Shown here piece after piece: positions 50,597 through 59,349 of a DNA stretch of 64,000 bases. The stretch covers positions 75,721-139,720 of the forward strand of contig JAFWBI010000006.1 of assembly GCA_017507215.1 (NCBI GenBank), in the 5' to 3' direction. The notes beneath the pieces are model-generated. The model was not told the origin of the DNA, made no database searches, and worked only from the letters and a program-made list of their open reading frames with translations. This stretch comes from Clostridia bacterium. Lineage in GTDB: Bacteria > Bacillota > Clostridia > Christensenellales > UBA1242. The position numbers and the translations under genes are program-made. Numbering within the stretch: position 1 is the first letter of the stretch; every line of letters begins with the position of its first letter.

Positions 50597-51325
50597 ATGA
50601 AAATTAAAGACCTAGATTTTTTTGACCTTCAACAAGTCTTTATGTTCAACAACGCAAGACGACAAGTGATATTAGATTTTGCCTTGCAAAAACCAACCGT
50701 TTATGAGCAATTAAAGTTTGTTGTCGATTATTTTTTCAACAACTTAAGCATTGAAGAAACTGCTATGCTCGACGGCGTTTCCACTGAAAACGTCATGCCA
50801 TTTATTTATGACTACAGCTACGCAGAAGACTTTAAAACCTATGCACGTGACCAACTTGGCAGAGAGTATCAACCTGGTGCTTTTTGCTGTTCACTTCCAA
50901 TGGCAATCAGTGATGACAGAAATCGTCATCTCAATATTTTTCCATCTTTATACACAGCAAAAATGGGAACCTGCATCATGTTTGCACACGAGCTTGCAAG
51001 AATTGGTTTAGACTTAGGGTTTGAGTGTGAAATTGTTGAATCTATCGAGCCATTTTACGATAATTTCAATGGTTTAAACACAAACAAAGAGCCTGTTCAC
51101 ACCGACCAAATAACAAAAATGCGTCACTTTTACAACATCATCACACTTGATGGAAAAAAGTATAAAATTGACGTGGCTGGTGGGCTTTCTGCAATGCAGT
51201 TTAATGTCAATCATCCAGACATGCCAATCGACATAAACAAGTTCTATTTCTCTGAAGATTTAACATCAAAACCATTTGCAGGAATCACCATTCCAGCTCC
51301 AGTGTCACAAAAATCTCAATCATAA
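50597..51325 (+). CDS. Transglutaminase-like cysteine protein
   Basis: A 242-residue protein in which residues 120-195 fit the transglutaminase-like (papain-fold) pattern: Cys126 at the start of a helix in MGTCIMFAHELARIGLDLG, His177 in MRHFYNIITLDGK and Asp192 in YKIDVAGG. The order, spacing and strand after each residue match the Cys-His-Asp core used for peptide cleavage or isopeptide chemistry. No signal peptide. AAGGAA precedes ATG 50597. Two other window proteins show the same layout. Fold is inferred from motif order; I cannot name a family. Confidence 0.65.
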   Translation: MKIKDLDFFDLQQVFMFNNARRQVILDFALQKPTVYEQLKFVVDYFFNNLSIEETAMLDGVSTENVMPFIYDYSYAEDFKTYARDQLGREYQPGAFCCSLPMAISDDRNRHLNIFPSLYTAKMGTCIMFAHELARIGLDLGFECEIVESIEPFYDNFNGLNTNKEPVHTDQITKMRHFYNIITLDGKKYKIDVAGGLSAMQFNVNHPDMPIDINKFYFSEDLTSKPFAGITIPAPVSQKSQS

Positions 51326-51336
51326 ATTCAAAATAA

Positions 51337-51368
51337 AAAGCAACCTAGAAAAACCTAAGTTGCTTTTT
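51337..51368. terminator. Bidirectional intrinsic terminator
   Basis: AAAAGCAAC / GTTGCTTTT around an imperfectly paired centre, between convergent genes. Confidence 0.8.
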
Positions 51369-51372
51369 TTAT

Positions 51373-51624
51373 TTATTCAGTTTTACCTGTTTTTTCGTCT
51401 TCTTTTATTTTAAGATATTTTTTGCACTTATTTGCAAAATCAACATCATTAAGAAGCGATTCAACCGTGTTATAGAAAGATTCTCTATCTCTTTCTTTTT
51501 TGACTGCACTAAGGTCAATTTTTTCAACAGTTGCACCTTCAGCAAGTGGAGCAGTTTCTTGAGCTTGAAGTTCTTTAACTTCTTCTTCAGAAACTTCAAA
51601 ATCATCTAAATTTTTAATTGGCAT
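51373..51624 (-). CDS. Small acidic protein downstream of the 1100-residue protein
   Basis: An 83-residue acidic, helical protein without known domain (LDDFEVSEEEVKELQAQETAP). Its ATG is 3 bp after the TAG of the large upstream gene with AGGA directly before it, so it is translated from the same message. It may be a partner or inhibitor of that large protein, which has a protease-like core; this is inference from gene order. Confidence 0.6.
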   Translation of the reverse strand: MPIKNLDDFEVSEEEVKELQAQETAPLAEGATVEKIDLSAVKKERDRESFYNTVESLLNDVDFANKCKKYLKIKEDEKTGKTE

Positions 51625-51627
51625 TTC

Positions 51628-54600
51628 CTACACCCCCACTCCTAAAGCAGCTTCACCTTCTCGCATAGCATTTTCAGCATCAATTCCTGCCTGCTGTGCA
51701 TTTGCTGCAGCCCTTGCAGCCTCTTCTTCTCTTTGAATTGCTCTATCAATCTCTTGTCTTTTTGCATCAATTGCAGCATTGATTGTTGCATAATCTATAA
51801 CAACCCCAGGTATACCTTCTAATTCAGAAACACTATCCATAACTGTATTTAATAATTTAAGTGGGTCATTTGCAAAATCTTCTGTTGAAATTTTAGCAAA
51901 AAACGTTGGGTCTTGCATAATTTGGTCAACCATTTCTTTAACCGAAAGTTTTGGACCAGCTGGAGCTTCAACAGTTGAAGTTTCAGCAACTTTTTCTTTT
52001 TCTTGAGACATTGCTCTCATATTTTCAACAAATTTTTGAACATCTATTTCTTGTCCATTTTCAACACCAATCAAAAATTGTTGAACAACACTTTCAGGAA
52101 AACTAAGTCTTAAATAATTTGTTGCCATATCAATAAATGCTTTTTTTGTTTCCGGCAACACAGTTTGAGTTTTTTCATCAACTGCAAGATTTCCAGCAGC
52201 AGTTTCAATATGTTTAAATCTTGAAGCAATTTCTCGTCTTCTATTTTCTTCAGGATTAGCAAGATTATTTTGCTTAAAATATTCTTCCGAGCATTCATTA
52301 CAAACTTGTTCAATAACAATTTTCATTTTAGTTTCATCTAAACTTTCTAACTCTTGCCCCTTTCCAGCAAGAACATCCATAACTCTATAATAAATATCAC
52401 AGAATTTTGGACTTCTCATTTCCGACAAATCATTACAAACGATATTTAGTCGTTTTGTTTCAGCTTCATCCATTTCTGAAACTTTTTTGGTTTTACAATC
52501 AAACTCAACAGCATCTCTAATATTATGAGATATATCAAGGGTTTCTGACTCTCTAAGATTTTTTGCAATCAAGTTTCTAACAATACATCTTCTAACATAA
52601 GCATAAGCAGTCGCTGCTTTCATTCTGTCAGCATGGTTTTGATGTGTTTCTCCAATTCTTCCAAGCATTTCGTCAGTTGTTGGTTCTGCACCATAATCAA
52701 TACCACAAATTTGAGCGTGCTCAAATCTTCCATAAAGGTCATAATCTCTCTTTCCAGCATACGCTGTTGGTCCAAATGAAACTTTTATATCTCTCCCATT
52801 AGTTTTTCCAACATTTTCATGACAGAATATATCTCCAGGATTAAATCTATATTTCCCCTTATCGTCAACTTGAACTGCACCAGCAAGCTCAACTCCAGAA
52901 GCAAAACTCAAATCATAATCTCCACTACCTTTTCCTGGTTCTTGATAGAATGCATCTGCAAATCTTAAAGATGTAAGACCACCTTGTTCATCTCTTGTTA
53001 CAAGCATACACATTGTATGCTCTTCAAGTTTAGACATAGGGTCCTCCATAACCTGTTGTCCATTTTCGTCAAGTACAGGTTCGCCCTTTTCATCCTTCTT
53101 AGGCACAGGGGTTCTAAGAGTAAATGTGTCATCATCTCTTCTTTTTGGTCTATATGTGCTATCCCAAGTTTCCATAGTTCCGTTTTTACTATTGAATCCA
53201 ACCCCTTGTTCCATTTCAAGATTTGTGTAAATACAAACATCGAAAGTTCTAAGTTCAGTTCTTGACATCACATCAATACTACGCATAGCGGCATCAACAT
53301 CACCTTTTCCACTTTGAACAACATCTAATGCGGTGTTCATTTTTCCATCTTTCCATCTGTCAAACATAATTTGTTTAACTTGTGCATGGTGTCTACAATC
53401 CCCAACACCTTCCATAAAGAGTGTTGCAATATTTGTAAGAGAGTTTCCATCAACATTCAAACCAAATGCACCTGTTTCAGCAAGAATAGACTTAAATGCA
53501 TCATTATAAGGTGATTCAGTCAAAAGAGCCTGTTCTTCCATGCTTACTTTTGAACCAGCAAAGTTTGTTGTGTTGAATCTTCCACGAATCATTCCGTCAA
53601 CAGCAGCCATAAACACTGGCATCTCTTTTTCAAAATCTAAATCTGCCAATTTTCTTGACACATCAAATCCTTCAAGCCCTTTTGGAATAATTCTATTTTT
53701 AGGGTCATCTTTTGAACCTGCTGGGTCTTGAAGTGGAAACAACTTAAACATTTGAACTTGTAAAAGCGAGTCAAAAAGTTGAACGTCTTTTTTTGTGATA
53801 CAGTGATCAGGCACCTGTCCTGAATAACCTAAGTTTCCTCCCACATAAGTAGCTTCTTCAATATTACCAAGAGTTCCCGCATAAGAATAGCTTCCTTTCA
53901 TAACAGCAGCAGCTTTTTCTTGTGGTGTTGGATGAACCACTTCTTTTCCATTTTCTTGTTTTTCAGGTTCAATATACGTAGTTTTTCTTTTTTCATCAAA
54001 CGCAGCTCTTTCTGGTTCTTCCATTTCTCTATAAGCTTTTGATTTAGTAATAATATCGTCATCACCTTTTGTTGCCATATCTAACGATGCATCTCTTTTT
54101 ATTGAACTTAAAATTTCCTTAGCTCTGCTATCTGTTGACAATTTTAAAACAAAAATATAGTCTGCCATCTTTGATGTAGATGTCATTTCCTGCATGTTAA
54201 ACTTTTTACTTGTAAGTAACACCAAATTTGCAAGTTTAGCAATATCACCCATACTTGCATTTGTTGTTAGTTTAAACCTTAAAAGTTCAACACCTGTTTG
54301 AAAATCATATGTCTTTTTAAATTTGTCTTCTAAAAAAACTATAGATGCGTTTATATGACCCCTTATTCTATCATCATATTCCTTCTTTTCTTCTGGAGAC
54401 AATAAGTCCATCTGTTCAGCTGCAGCAACTTCTCCAACAATAAATGCATGATATTGAATTACGGAAGATGATTTCGCACTATTCTCTTGAAGTTTTGGCA
54501 ATATATCTCCCGCATCCAAATATTGTCCTTGTGAAACCAAAGATTCAAACAAGATTCCATTCATTTTCTCAGAATCTAAAATATTTTCTTGTATTGCCTG

Positions 54601-54930
54601 TTTTTGTGGATTAGATTCGCTAAGTCCGCTATTATACTCCTCTAATCTATTAAAAAGCCCCGTTATAATTTCAGCAAAAGCTCCATTTGGATCACAACCT
54701 TTAATAGCTTCAATTCCGGCATAAAAAATATCTGCAATAGATGGATTTTTTGAATTAATTGCAGCAATAACACATTGTTCAATTTCTTCAGCTCGTTGTC
54801 TATCAGTAACTTTCGATTTGTCAGGATTTTCTTTTTTTCTCATTATCTGATTAATTTTTCCCACACCAAAATCTTTACTGTTTGATGCTTTTTTTCTATT
54901 ATCAGTAACCTGCCCATAATTTGTATCCAT
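51628..54930 (-). CDS. Very large protein with a transglutaminase-like core
   Basis: An 1100-residue protein, unrecognised as a whole. Residues about 490-670 contain a transglutaminase-like core: Cys512 in EGVGDCRHHAQVKQIMFDRW, His638 in EEHTMCMLV and Asp659 in RFADAFYQE, in the correct order with strands after each. The N-terminal 480 residues are helical and charged; the C-terminal 350 residues include long acidic helices and a final Ala/Gln coiled tail. No signal peptide, so it is probably cytosolic. AGGAGA precedes ATG 54930. Followed by a coupled 83-residue gene. Probable isopeptide hydrolase or processing enzyme, but the substrate is unknown. Confidence 0.68.
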   Translation of the reverse strand: MDTNYGQVTDNRKKASNSKDFGVGKINQIMRKKENPDKSKVTDRQRAEEIEQCVIAAINSKNPSIADIFYAGIEAIKGCDPNGAFAEIITGLFNRLEEYNSGLSESNPQKQAIQENILDSEKMNGILFESLVSQGQYLDAGDILPKLQENSAKSSSVIQYHAFIVGEVAAAEQMDLLSPEEKKEYDDRIRGHINASIVFLEDKFKKTYDFQTGVELLRFKLTTNASMGDIAKLANLVLLTSKKFNMQEMTSTSKMADYIFVLKLSTDSRAKEILSSIKRDASLDMATKGDDDIITKSKAYREMEEPERAAFDEKRKTTYIEPEKQENGKEVVHPTPQEKAAAVMKGSYSYAGTLGNIEEATYVGGNLGYSGQVPDHCITKKDVQLFDSLLQVQMFKLFPLQDPAGSKDDPKNRIIPKGLEGFDVSRKLADLDFEKEMPVFMAAVDGMIRGRFNTTNFAGSKVSMEEQALLTESPYNDAFKSILAETGAFGLNVDGNSLTNIATLFMEGVGDCRHHAQVKQIMFDRWKDGKMNTALDVVQSGKGDVDAAMRSIDVMSRTELRTFDVCIYTNLEMEQGVGFNSKNGTMETWDSTYRPKRRDDDTFTLRTPVPKKDEKGEPVLDENGQQVMEDPMSKLEEHTMCMLVTRDEQGGLTSLRFADAFYQEPGKGSGDYDLSFASGVELAGAVQVDDKGKYRFNPGDIFCHENVGKTNGRDIKVSFGPTAYAGKRDYDLYGRFEHAQICGIDYGAEPTTDEMLGRIGETHQNHADRMKAATAYAYVRRCIVRNLIAKNLRESETLDISHNIRDAVEFDCKTKKVSEMDEAETKRLNIVCNDLSEMRSPKFCDIYYRVMDVLAGKGQELESLDETKMKIVIEQVCNECSEEYFKQNNLANPEENRRREIASRFKHIETAAGNLAVDEKTQTVLPETKKAFIDMATNYLRLSFPESVVQQFLIGVENGQEIDVQKFVENMRAMSQEKEKVAETSTVEAPAGPKLSVKEMVDQIMQDPTFFAKISTEDFANDPLKLLNTVMDSVSELEGIPGVVIDYATINAAIDAKRQEIDRAIQREEEAARAAANAQQAGIDAENAMREGEAALGVGV

Positions 54931-54999
54931 AAATAGTTTTCTCCTATGTTAAGAATAACATAATACAATCAAATAAGTCTAACTTTTTAATCTAAATTA

Positions 55000-55028
55000 T
55001 TGATTATTTTAAATAATTATGATAAAAT
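55000..55028 (+). promoter_or_regulatory. Promoter of the 173-residue protein gene
   Basis: TTGATT (55000-55005), 17-bp spacer, TAAAAT (55023-55028). Confidence 0.5.
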
Positions 55029-55046
55029 AATCACAGGTGGTGTATT

Positions 55047-55568
55047 ATGATTTACGCAAAAATTTATGTTGATGAAAATTCAGATCTTATCTTTGATTCT
55101 ATTAAGAAAGACGTAAGATTCTATTGTTCAGTCGCACAAACCAAAAAGGGATTTTCAGGAAGATCTTATAGAGTTCCAAGAACAACAATCATTCCTACAA
55201 GTGGCGTTGTTATTAGTCCTGAAGCAAAAACTTTATTTGAGAATTGGTTAAATCCAGAAAATCCAAACCTTGCTGTTAACAAATTTGATGGCGATTTCGA
55301 ACTTTTTGACGCCGGTGTACACATGGATGATGGAGATAGTGGTCTTGGTTTTTCATTTAAACCAAGCAATGAAACAGACACTTTTAGAAGATTAAAATCA
55401 ACAGATAAATTCACAATCTGTATCACAAAAGGCATTAATCTTGCAGTTTTAGAAGATTTCACACAAGCTCCAAATGAGCTTATTAAAAATCTTAACATTT
55501 CTGAACCTGTGAATGAAAGCGAACTTTCTCCCAGTTCAGGGGGCCCAACAGGTCCCTCTTCAAACTAG
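55047..55568 (+). CDS. Protein of unknown function
   Basis: A 173-residue soluble protein divergent from the 1100-residue gene. It starts MIYAKIYVDENSDLIFDSIKK, contains SYRVPRTTIIPTSGVVI and ends in a Ser/Pro/Gly tail (SPSSGGPTGPSSN) typical of a disordered terminus. No motif recognised. AGGTGG precedes ATG 55047. Codon use is AT-ending, somewhat unlike nearby housekeeping genes. Confidence 0.65.
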   Translation: MIYAKIYVDENSDLIFDSIKKDVRFYCSVAQTKKGFSGRSYRVPRTTIIPTSGVVISPEAKTLFENWLNPENPNLAVNKFDGDFELFDAGVHMDDGDSGLGFSFKPSNETDTFRRLKSTDKFTICITKGINLAVLEDFTQAPNELIKNLNISEPVNESELSPSSGGPTGPSSN

Positions 55569-55594
55569 TGAAAAACCTGAATAATTCACAATTA

Positions 55595-55620
55595 AAAAGC
55601 ATCTCAATCGAGATGCTTTT
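55595..55620. terminator. Bidirectional intrinsic terminator
   Basis: Stem AAAAGCATCTC / GAGATGCTTTT with a four-base loop. Confidence 0.9.
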
Positions 55621-55657
55621 ATTATGCACAAAAAAAGGAAACATTGCTGTTTCCCCA

Positions 55658-56056
55658 TTAAAAATCTTCGCCCATTTGATTTTCACTTTTTTTTGCTCGG
55701 GCTTCCCTTGCATAATCATAGCAAACCATTTCTTTCTTAATGTCTTCTGCAAGTTCTTGAACAGTTCCATTTTCTTGAAGTTTTTGAACAAAAAGTTTCA
55801 TATCTTCTTCATCAACTGTTCTGCCATACATTGCCGCACAAAGTTCATAACTTATAACAAGCTTATGAATTTTTTTCATTGTTTCAACATCATTCACATC
55901 AAGAGTTTTAATCTCTTTTGTGATTGTTTTAATCATTTTATTTCTGCGACTTGAGCTTGTTTCAATTCTAAGTTTCATGAATTCAACATTATCTTTAATA
56001 ATTTCTCTTAGTGTTCTTCTTGGTGGTTTTTCCACTTCTCTATACATGTTCATCAT
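55658..56056 (-). CDS. Small helical protein of unknown function
   Basis: A 132-residue protein, mostly charged helices (VEKPPRRTLREIIKDNVEFMKLR, KKIHKLVISYELCAAMYGR), with no known domain or membrane segment. ATG 56056 is chosen with AAGGAG 11 bases upstream; two further in-frame ATGs follow closely. It converges on the 173-residue gene. Confidence 0.6.
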   Translation of the reverse strand: MMNMYREVEKPPRRTLREIIKDNVEFMKLRIETSSSRRNKMIKTITKEIKTLDVNDVETMKKIHKLVISYELCAAMYGRTVDEEDMKLFVQKLQENGTVQELAEDIKKEMVCYDYAREARAKKSENQMGEDF

Positions 56057-56126
56057 AATAGCAATCACTCCTTGTTACACCAAATATACAAAATCAAATC
56101 CATAGTTGTCAAACAAACTAATAAAT

Positions 56127-56156
56127 TTGACAAATTTCCTTGCAATTTTCTATAAT
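56127..56156 (+). promoter_or_regulatory. Promoter of the 260-residue anchored protein gene
   Basis: TTGACA (56127-56132), 18-bp spacer, TATAAT (56151-56156), short leader with AAGGA. Confidence 0.75.
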
Positions 56157-56177
56157 CGCATTATAAGGAAAAATTAA

Positions 56178-56960
56178 ATGTTCAAAAAACTATTTAAACG
56201 AAAAGAAAAAAACAACATAGAACCTGAAAAACCAAGCCAAAATGAAACCAGCCTGATTGATTTGATTGAAGAATCAAAAACAAAAAAATCAAGATTTTCA
56301 AAAAAGCAGAAAATCTTGATTGCCGTAACCAGCATCTGTTTAGCTTTAATCATTGCAGTTGGTGCATTTGCATTCAGTTTGTTTTATGTAAAAAAAGATT
56401 ATGAAACTGTCGCAAGTTTTTCAAACATGCCAGAGCCTGTTCAAATTGAAACCACAGGTGGTGTGACAAAATCTATTGATGACTATGACATCACGATTGA
56501 CTTTAAAGCAAGCTACACACTTGTTGGAAAAGTCGTTGAAACTTATTACTATTTCCCTTACAAAATGATAAACAAACTCAGCCGATTCGATTTCGGAATG
56601 GCTTGGGGTGCAATGTCAGACGACACCTATGAAGACTATATTTCATACAAAAATAACGGGAATCGTTTTTTGACCTACAAATATAAAAACAGCTTAGTTG
56701 ACATTCTTGGAAGCAAAGAAGCTGTTGTCAATTCAATTTCAAACAATCACATGATTCATGCAAACAATCGTGTTTTGAAACTTCTTCGAAATGTGCGAGT
56801 TGGTGACCACATAAAAATTGAAGGCTACCTTTCATATGTGTCATATAAAAGTGACCATTCATACGGAGATTGGAATTCAAGCTTGTCACGAACTGACCAC
56901 GGCGACGGAGCTTGCGAAATCATCTATGTCACAAACATCACATGGCTAAAATCTAAATAA
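56178..56960 (+). CDS. Membrane-anchored protein of a widespread uncharacterised family
   Basis: A 260-residue protein with a basic cytosolic start, one membrane helix (about 48-70, IAVTSICLALIIAVGAFAFS) and an extracytoplasmic domain. The domain carries a set of strings I recognise from an uncharacterised family common in many phyla: FDFGMAWGAMS, NNHMIHANNRVLKLLRNVRVGDHIKIEGYL and, near the end, SSLSRTDHGDGACEIIYV. Function is unknown. The HxxN/DHGDGAC elements look functionally constrained. AAGGA precedes ATG 56178. Confidence 0.8.
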   Translation: MFKKLFKRKEKNNIEPEKPSQNETSLIDLIEESKTKKSRFSKKQKILIAVTSICLALIIAVGAFAFSLFYVKKDYETVASFSNMPEPVQIETTGGVTKSIDDYDITIDFKASYTLVGKVVETYYYFPYKMINKLSRFDFGMAWGAMSDDTYEDYISYKNNGNRFLTYKYKNSLVDILGSKEAVVNSISNNHMIHANNRVLKLLRNVRVGDHIKIEGYLSYVSYKSDHSYGDWNSSLSRTDHGDGACEIIYVTNITWLKSK

Positions 56961-56963
56961 ACA

Positions 56964-56988
56964 AAAACCCTGCAAATCACAGGGTTTT
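56964..56988. terminator. Bidirectional intrinsic terminator
   Basis: Stem AAAACCCTG / CAGGGTTTT, T-rich flank. Confidence 0.85.
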
Positions 56989-57435
56989 CTTTTTTCTCTT
57001 TTTAAATCTATCTTGAAAAGCCGCAACTTTGTCATAATAGCAAACCAACCAACCGGCTTTCGTTCTCGGTGGAATAATAGTGAGTGGAAACATATGATGC
57101 AAAATCATGTCCTGTTGCATTTTTGTCAAATTTGGATATTTATTCATTGCATTTTTAAGCGCAATTTTTGGGTGCTTAAACCAATGAAATCGATGTTTTT
57201 TCCCGTCACCATGTAAGTTATAAAGATAATAATCGTGCAGAAGCGCACCTTGAACAAACTCTGCAATATCAATCTTCATTTTTTTTCGTCTGTGATGCTT
57301 AAAACACAAATAAGCCACTTTTAGCGAATGCGAAAACAAATTTCCCTTCACATGGTGCTGATATGTTTTCATTTCTCTAAATTCATCAGTTCGAATAATA
57401 TCTTTAACTATCAAATAAAACGACTTTTCTTCCAT
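56977..57435 (-). CDS. HD-domain phosphohydrolase-like protein
   Basis: A 152-residue single HD domain: HSLKVAYLCFK, ALLHDYYLYNLHGDG (the HD pair), HPKIALKNAMNKYP and ILHHMFPLTIIPP with DKVAAF. These match a known small HD family in Firmicutes thought to hydrolyse nucleotides or cyclic nucleotides; substrate undefined. AAGGGA precedes ATG 57435. The Lys/Arg tail (DRFKKRKKKTL) is basic. Confidence 0.85.
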   Translation of the reverse strand: MEEKSFYLIVKDIIRTDEFREMKTYQHHVKGNLFSHSLKVAYLCFKHHRRKKMKIDIAEFVQGALLHDYYLYNLHGDGKKHRFHWFKHPKIALKNAMNKYPNLTKMQQDMILHHMFPLTIIPPRTKAGWLVCYYDKVAAFQDRFKKRKKKTL

Positions 57436-57593
57436 AAATTCCCTTAATTAAAACACAAATCAAACACACTTTAAAAGTTGTGTAACCTTTTTAATACATT
57501 CAAATTATATCACATTCCTTAAAATTTTCACAAATTTTTATATCAGCTATTCGTTTTTTGTATGGCAAAACGGCAATTATTTTAAATTTACCC

Positions 57594-57622
57594 TTGATAG
57601 TAAAATTTTTGAATGGTATAAT
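57594..57622 (+). promoter_or_regulatory. Promoter of the pyrophosphorylase-like gene
   Basis: TTGATA (57594-57599), 17-bp spacer ending TGG, TATAAT (57617-57622): both -35 and extended -10. Confidence 0.7.
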
Positions 57623-57676
57623 ATTAAAGTGAGAAGTGTGTTTTCGCATTTCACAAAATTTTTCGGAGGATTTTTT

Positions 57677-58603
57677 ATGAATCTCGTTATTATGGCAGCC
57701 GGAATGGGTTCAAGATTCGGCGGACTCAAACAAATTGAACCAATCGACAAAAACAAAAATTTCATTATTGACTATTCAATTTTTGATGCAATCAGATGTG
57801 GATTTGACAAAGTTGTCTTCATCATCAAAAGAGAAAACTTTGACACATTCAAAAACACAGTTGGAAATCGTATCGAAAATTTCATCGAAACAGAGTATGT
57901 TTTCCAAGAAAACACAAATGTTCCAGCACAATATCAAATTCCTGAATCTCGTCAAAAACCACTTGGAACAACCCACGCAGTGCTTTGCGCTGTTCCTGCA
58001 ATTGATGATGACTTTGTTGTTATCAACGCTGACGACTTTTATGGTTATGACGCATTCAAAACAGCTGCAGACTTTTTAAGAGCAGACAAAACTCCAAGAA
58101 AACATGCTGTTATTGGCTATAAAGCTGCAAACACAATCGGCGACAACGGAACCGTTAAACGTGGCATCTGCTCAGTTGATGAAAACGGAAAACTCCTTGG
58201 AATCTGTGAATCACTCATCGACAAAGACGACAGTGGCATCTTGCTTGCTGCCCCACTCGACTTCCCAGACATTCCACCACACGAAATTGCAAATGACACA
58301 CCAGTTTCAATGAATATGTTCAGTTTCAAAAAAGATTTCACAAGCGAACTTCAAACATCTTTTGACGGTTTCTTAGAAGCTGAAAAAGACAATCTTGGAA
58401 AAGCTGAAAAGCTTCTTCCTTCAACACTCACTGAATCAATCCTTGCAGGACGTGCTGAAGTTGAAATGATTCCAACAACTGCAACATGGTATGGCATCAC
58501 ATATAAAGAAGACAAGCAAAAAGTTGTTGATGCTCTTCAAGCTCTTGTTGAAAAGGGTGAATATCCTGCAAACTTATGGGCAAGCCTTAAAACAAAAGAT
58601 TAA
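57677..58603 (+). CDS. NDP-sugar pyrophosphorylase-like nucleotidyltransferase
   Basis: A 308-residue sugar-phosphate nucleotidyltransferase. The nucleotide-binding start MNLVIMAAGMGSRFGGLKQ is a perfect family signature, with the sugar and metal-binding segments VVINADDFYGYDA and VSMNMFSFKK (usual G-N-G/D blocks). ATG 57677 fits both this motif and the GGAGG site. Likely activates a hexose phosphate for surface-glycan synthesis; specificity not readable. It is a single-gene unit. Confidence 0.9.
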   Translation: MNLVIMAAGMGSRFGGLKQIEPIDKNKNFIIDYSIFDAIRCGFDKVVFIIKRENFDTFKNTVGNRIENFIETEYVFQENTNVPAQYQIPESRQKPLGTTHAVLCAVPAIDDDFVVINADDFYGYDAFKTAADFLRADKTPRKHAVIGYKAANTIGDNGTVKRGICSVDENGKLLGICESLIDKDDSGILLAAPLDFPDIPPHEIANDTPVSMNMFSFKKDFTSELQTSFDGFLEAEKDNLGKAEKLLPSTLTESILAGRAEVEMIPTTATWYGITYKEDKQKVVDALQALVEKGEYPANLWASLKTKD

Positions 58604-58611
58604 TAAATCGC

Positions 58612-58635
58612 AAAAAGACGGAAGTTTCCGTCTTT
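58612..58635 (+). terminator. Intrinsic terminator of the pyrophosphorylase-like gene
   Basis: Stem AAAAGACGGAA / TTCCGTCTTTT with a T-run. Confidence 0.88.
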
Positions 58636-58661
58636 TTTATTTTCCAAAATTAAGTCATGTC

Positions 58662-58689
58662 TTGAAAAACTGCAAATTTGTGATATACT
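58662..58689 (+). promoter_or_regulatory. Promoter of the two-helix membrane protein gene
   Basis: TTGAAA (58662-58667), 16-bp spacer, TATACT (58684-58689); AGGGAG follows. Confidence 0.55.
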
Positions 58690-58711
58690 AAAATTAACTA
58701 AGGGAGATTTT

Positions 58712-59305
58712 ATGAAAAAACAAAAGAAAGAAAAAGAAGTTCGCCCACTCACTGGCGACGAATTAATGAGAGAAGAACTCGCCTATCTCGACTGCAAAAA
58801 GCCAATAAAAATCGGTTGGATACTTTACGGCACTGGTGCACTTGCCTATATTTTGAGTGGATTGATTGCAAACGCAGTTGCAACCACCATTCCAAAACAA
58901 GCTCACTTCACCAACACTCTTGAAACCTATAAATATTCTGAAAAATACACTGATTACGTCACAGAAATCCAAAAAGACGCAGCAAACAGACTTGCCGAAG
59001 GCGAAATCTCAATAGACGAATATAACCACATCATTGACACTGTTTCAAGTGACAAAAAGTTTGAAGAATTTTTGCGAAGCTTAAAAGATGACGAACACGC
59101 AAAACAAATCATTGCTGAATATGACGAATATGCAAACGAAATGAACAAGGTTGGAAAGGTTTATTCTGCCGCAACAATATCATCACTTGGTTCAATTTTG
59201 ATTGCCACCTTGATTTTGGCAAAATATAGATTTCGTGAAATGGATATTGAAGAAGCTCGAAAAAAAAGACGTGAACAATTTGACGAAAACCAAAAACAAT
59301 CTTAA
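58712..59305 (+). CDS. Membrane protein with an extracytoplasmic helical loop
   Basis: A 197-residue protein with two membrane segments (about 33-53, IGWILYGTGALAYILSGLIAN; and 145-165) joined by a charged, mostly helical loop of about 90 residues. Both ends are Lys/Glu-rich and cytosolic. No family is recognised. AGGGAG precedes ATG 58712. It converges on the HD-GYP gene. Confidence 0.7.
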   Translation: MKKQKKEKEVRPLTGDELMREELAYLDCKKPIKIGWILYGTGALAYILSGLIANAVATTIPKQAHFTNTLETYKYSEKYTDYVTEIQKDAANRLAEGEISIDEYNHIIDTVSSDKKFEEFLRSLKDDEHAKQIIAEYDEYANEMNKVGKVYSAATISSLGSILIATLILAKYRFREMDIEEARKKRREQFDENQKQS

Positions 59306-59320
59306 CTCATTCACAAAAAT

Positions 59321-59349
59321 AAAAAACACCAGAAATTTCTGGTGTTTTT
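59321..59349. terminator. Bidirectional intrinsic terminator
   Basis: AAAAACACCAGAAA / TTTCTGGTGTTTTT, overlapping the HD-GYP stop. Confidence 0.9.
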
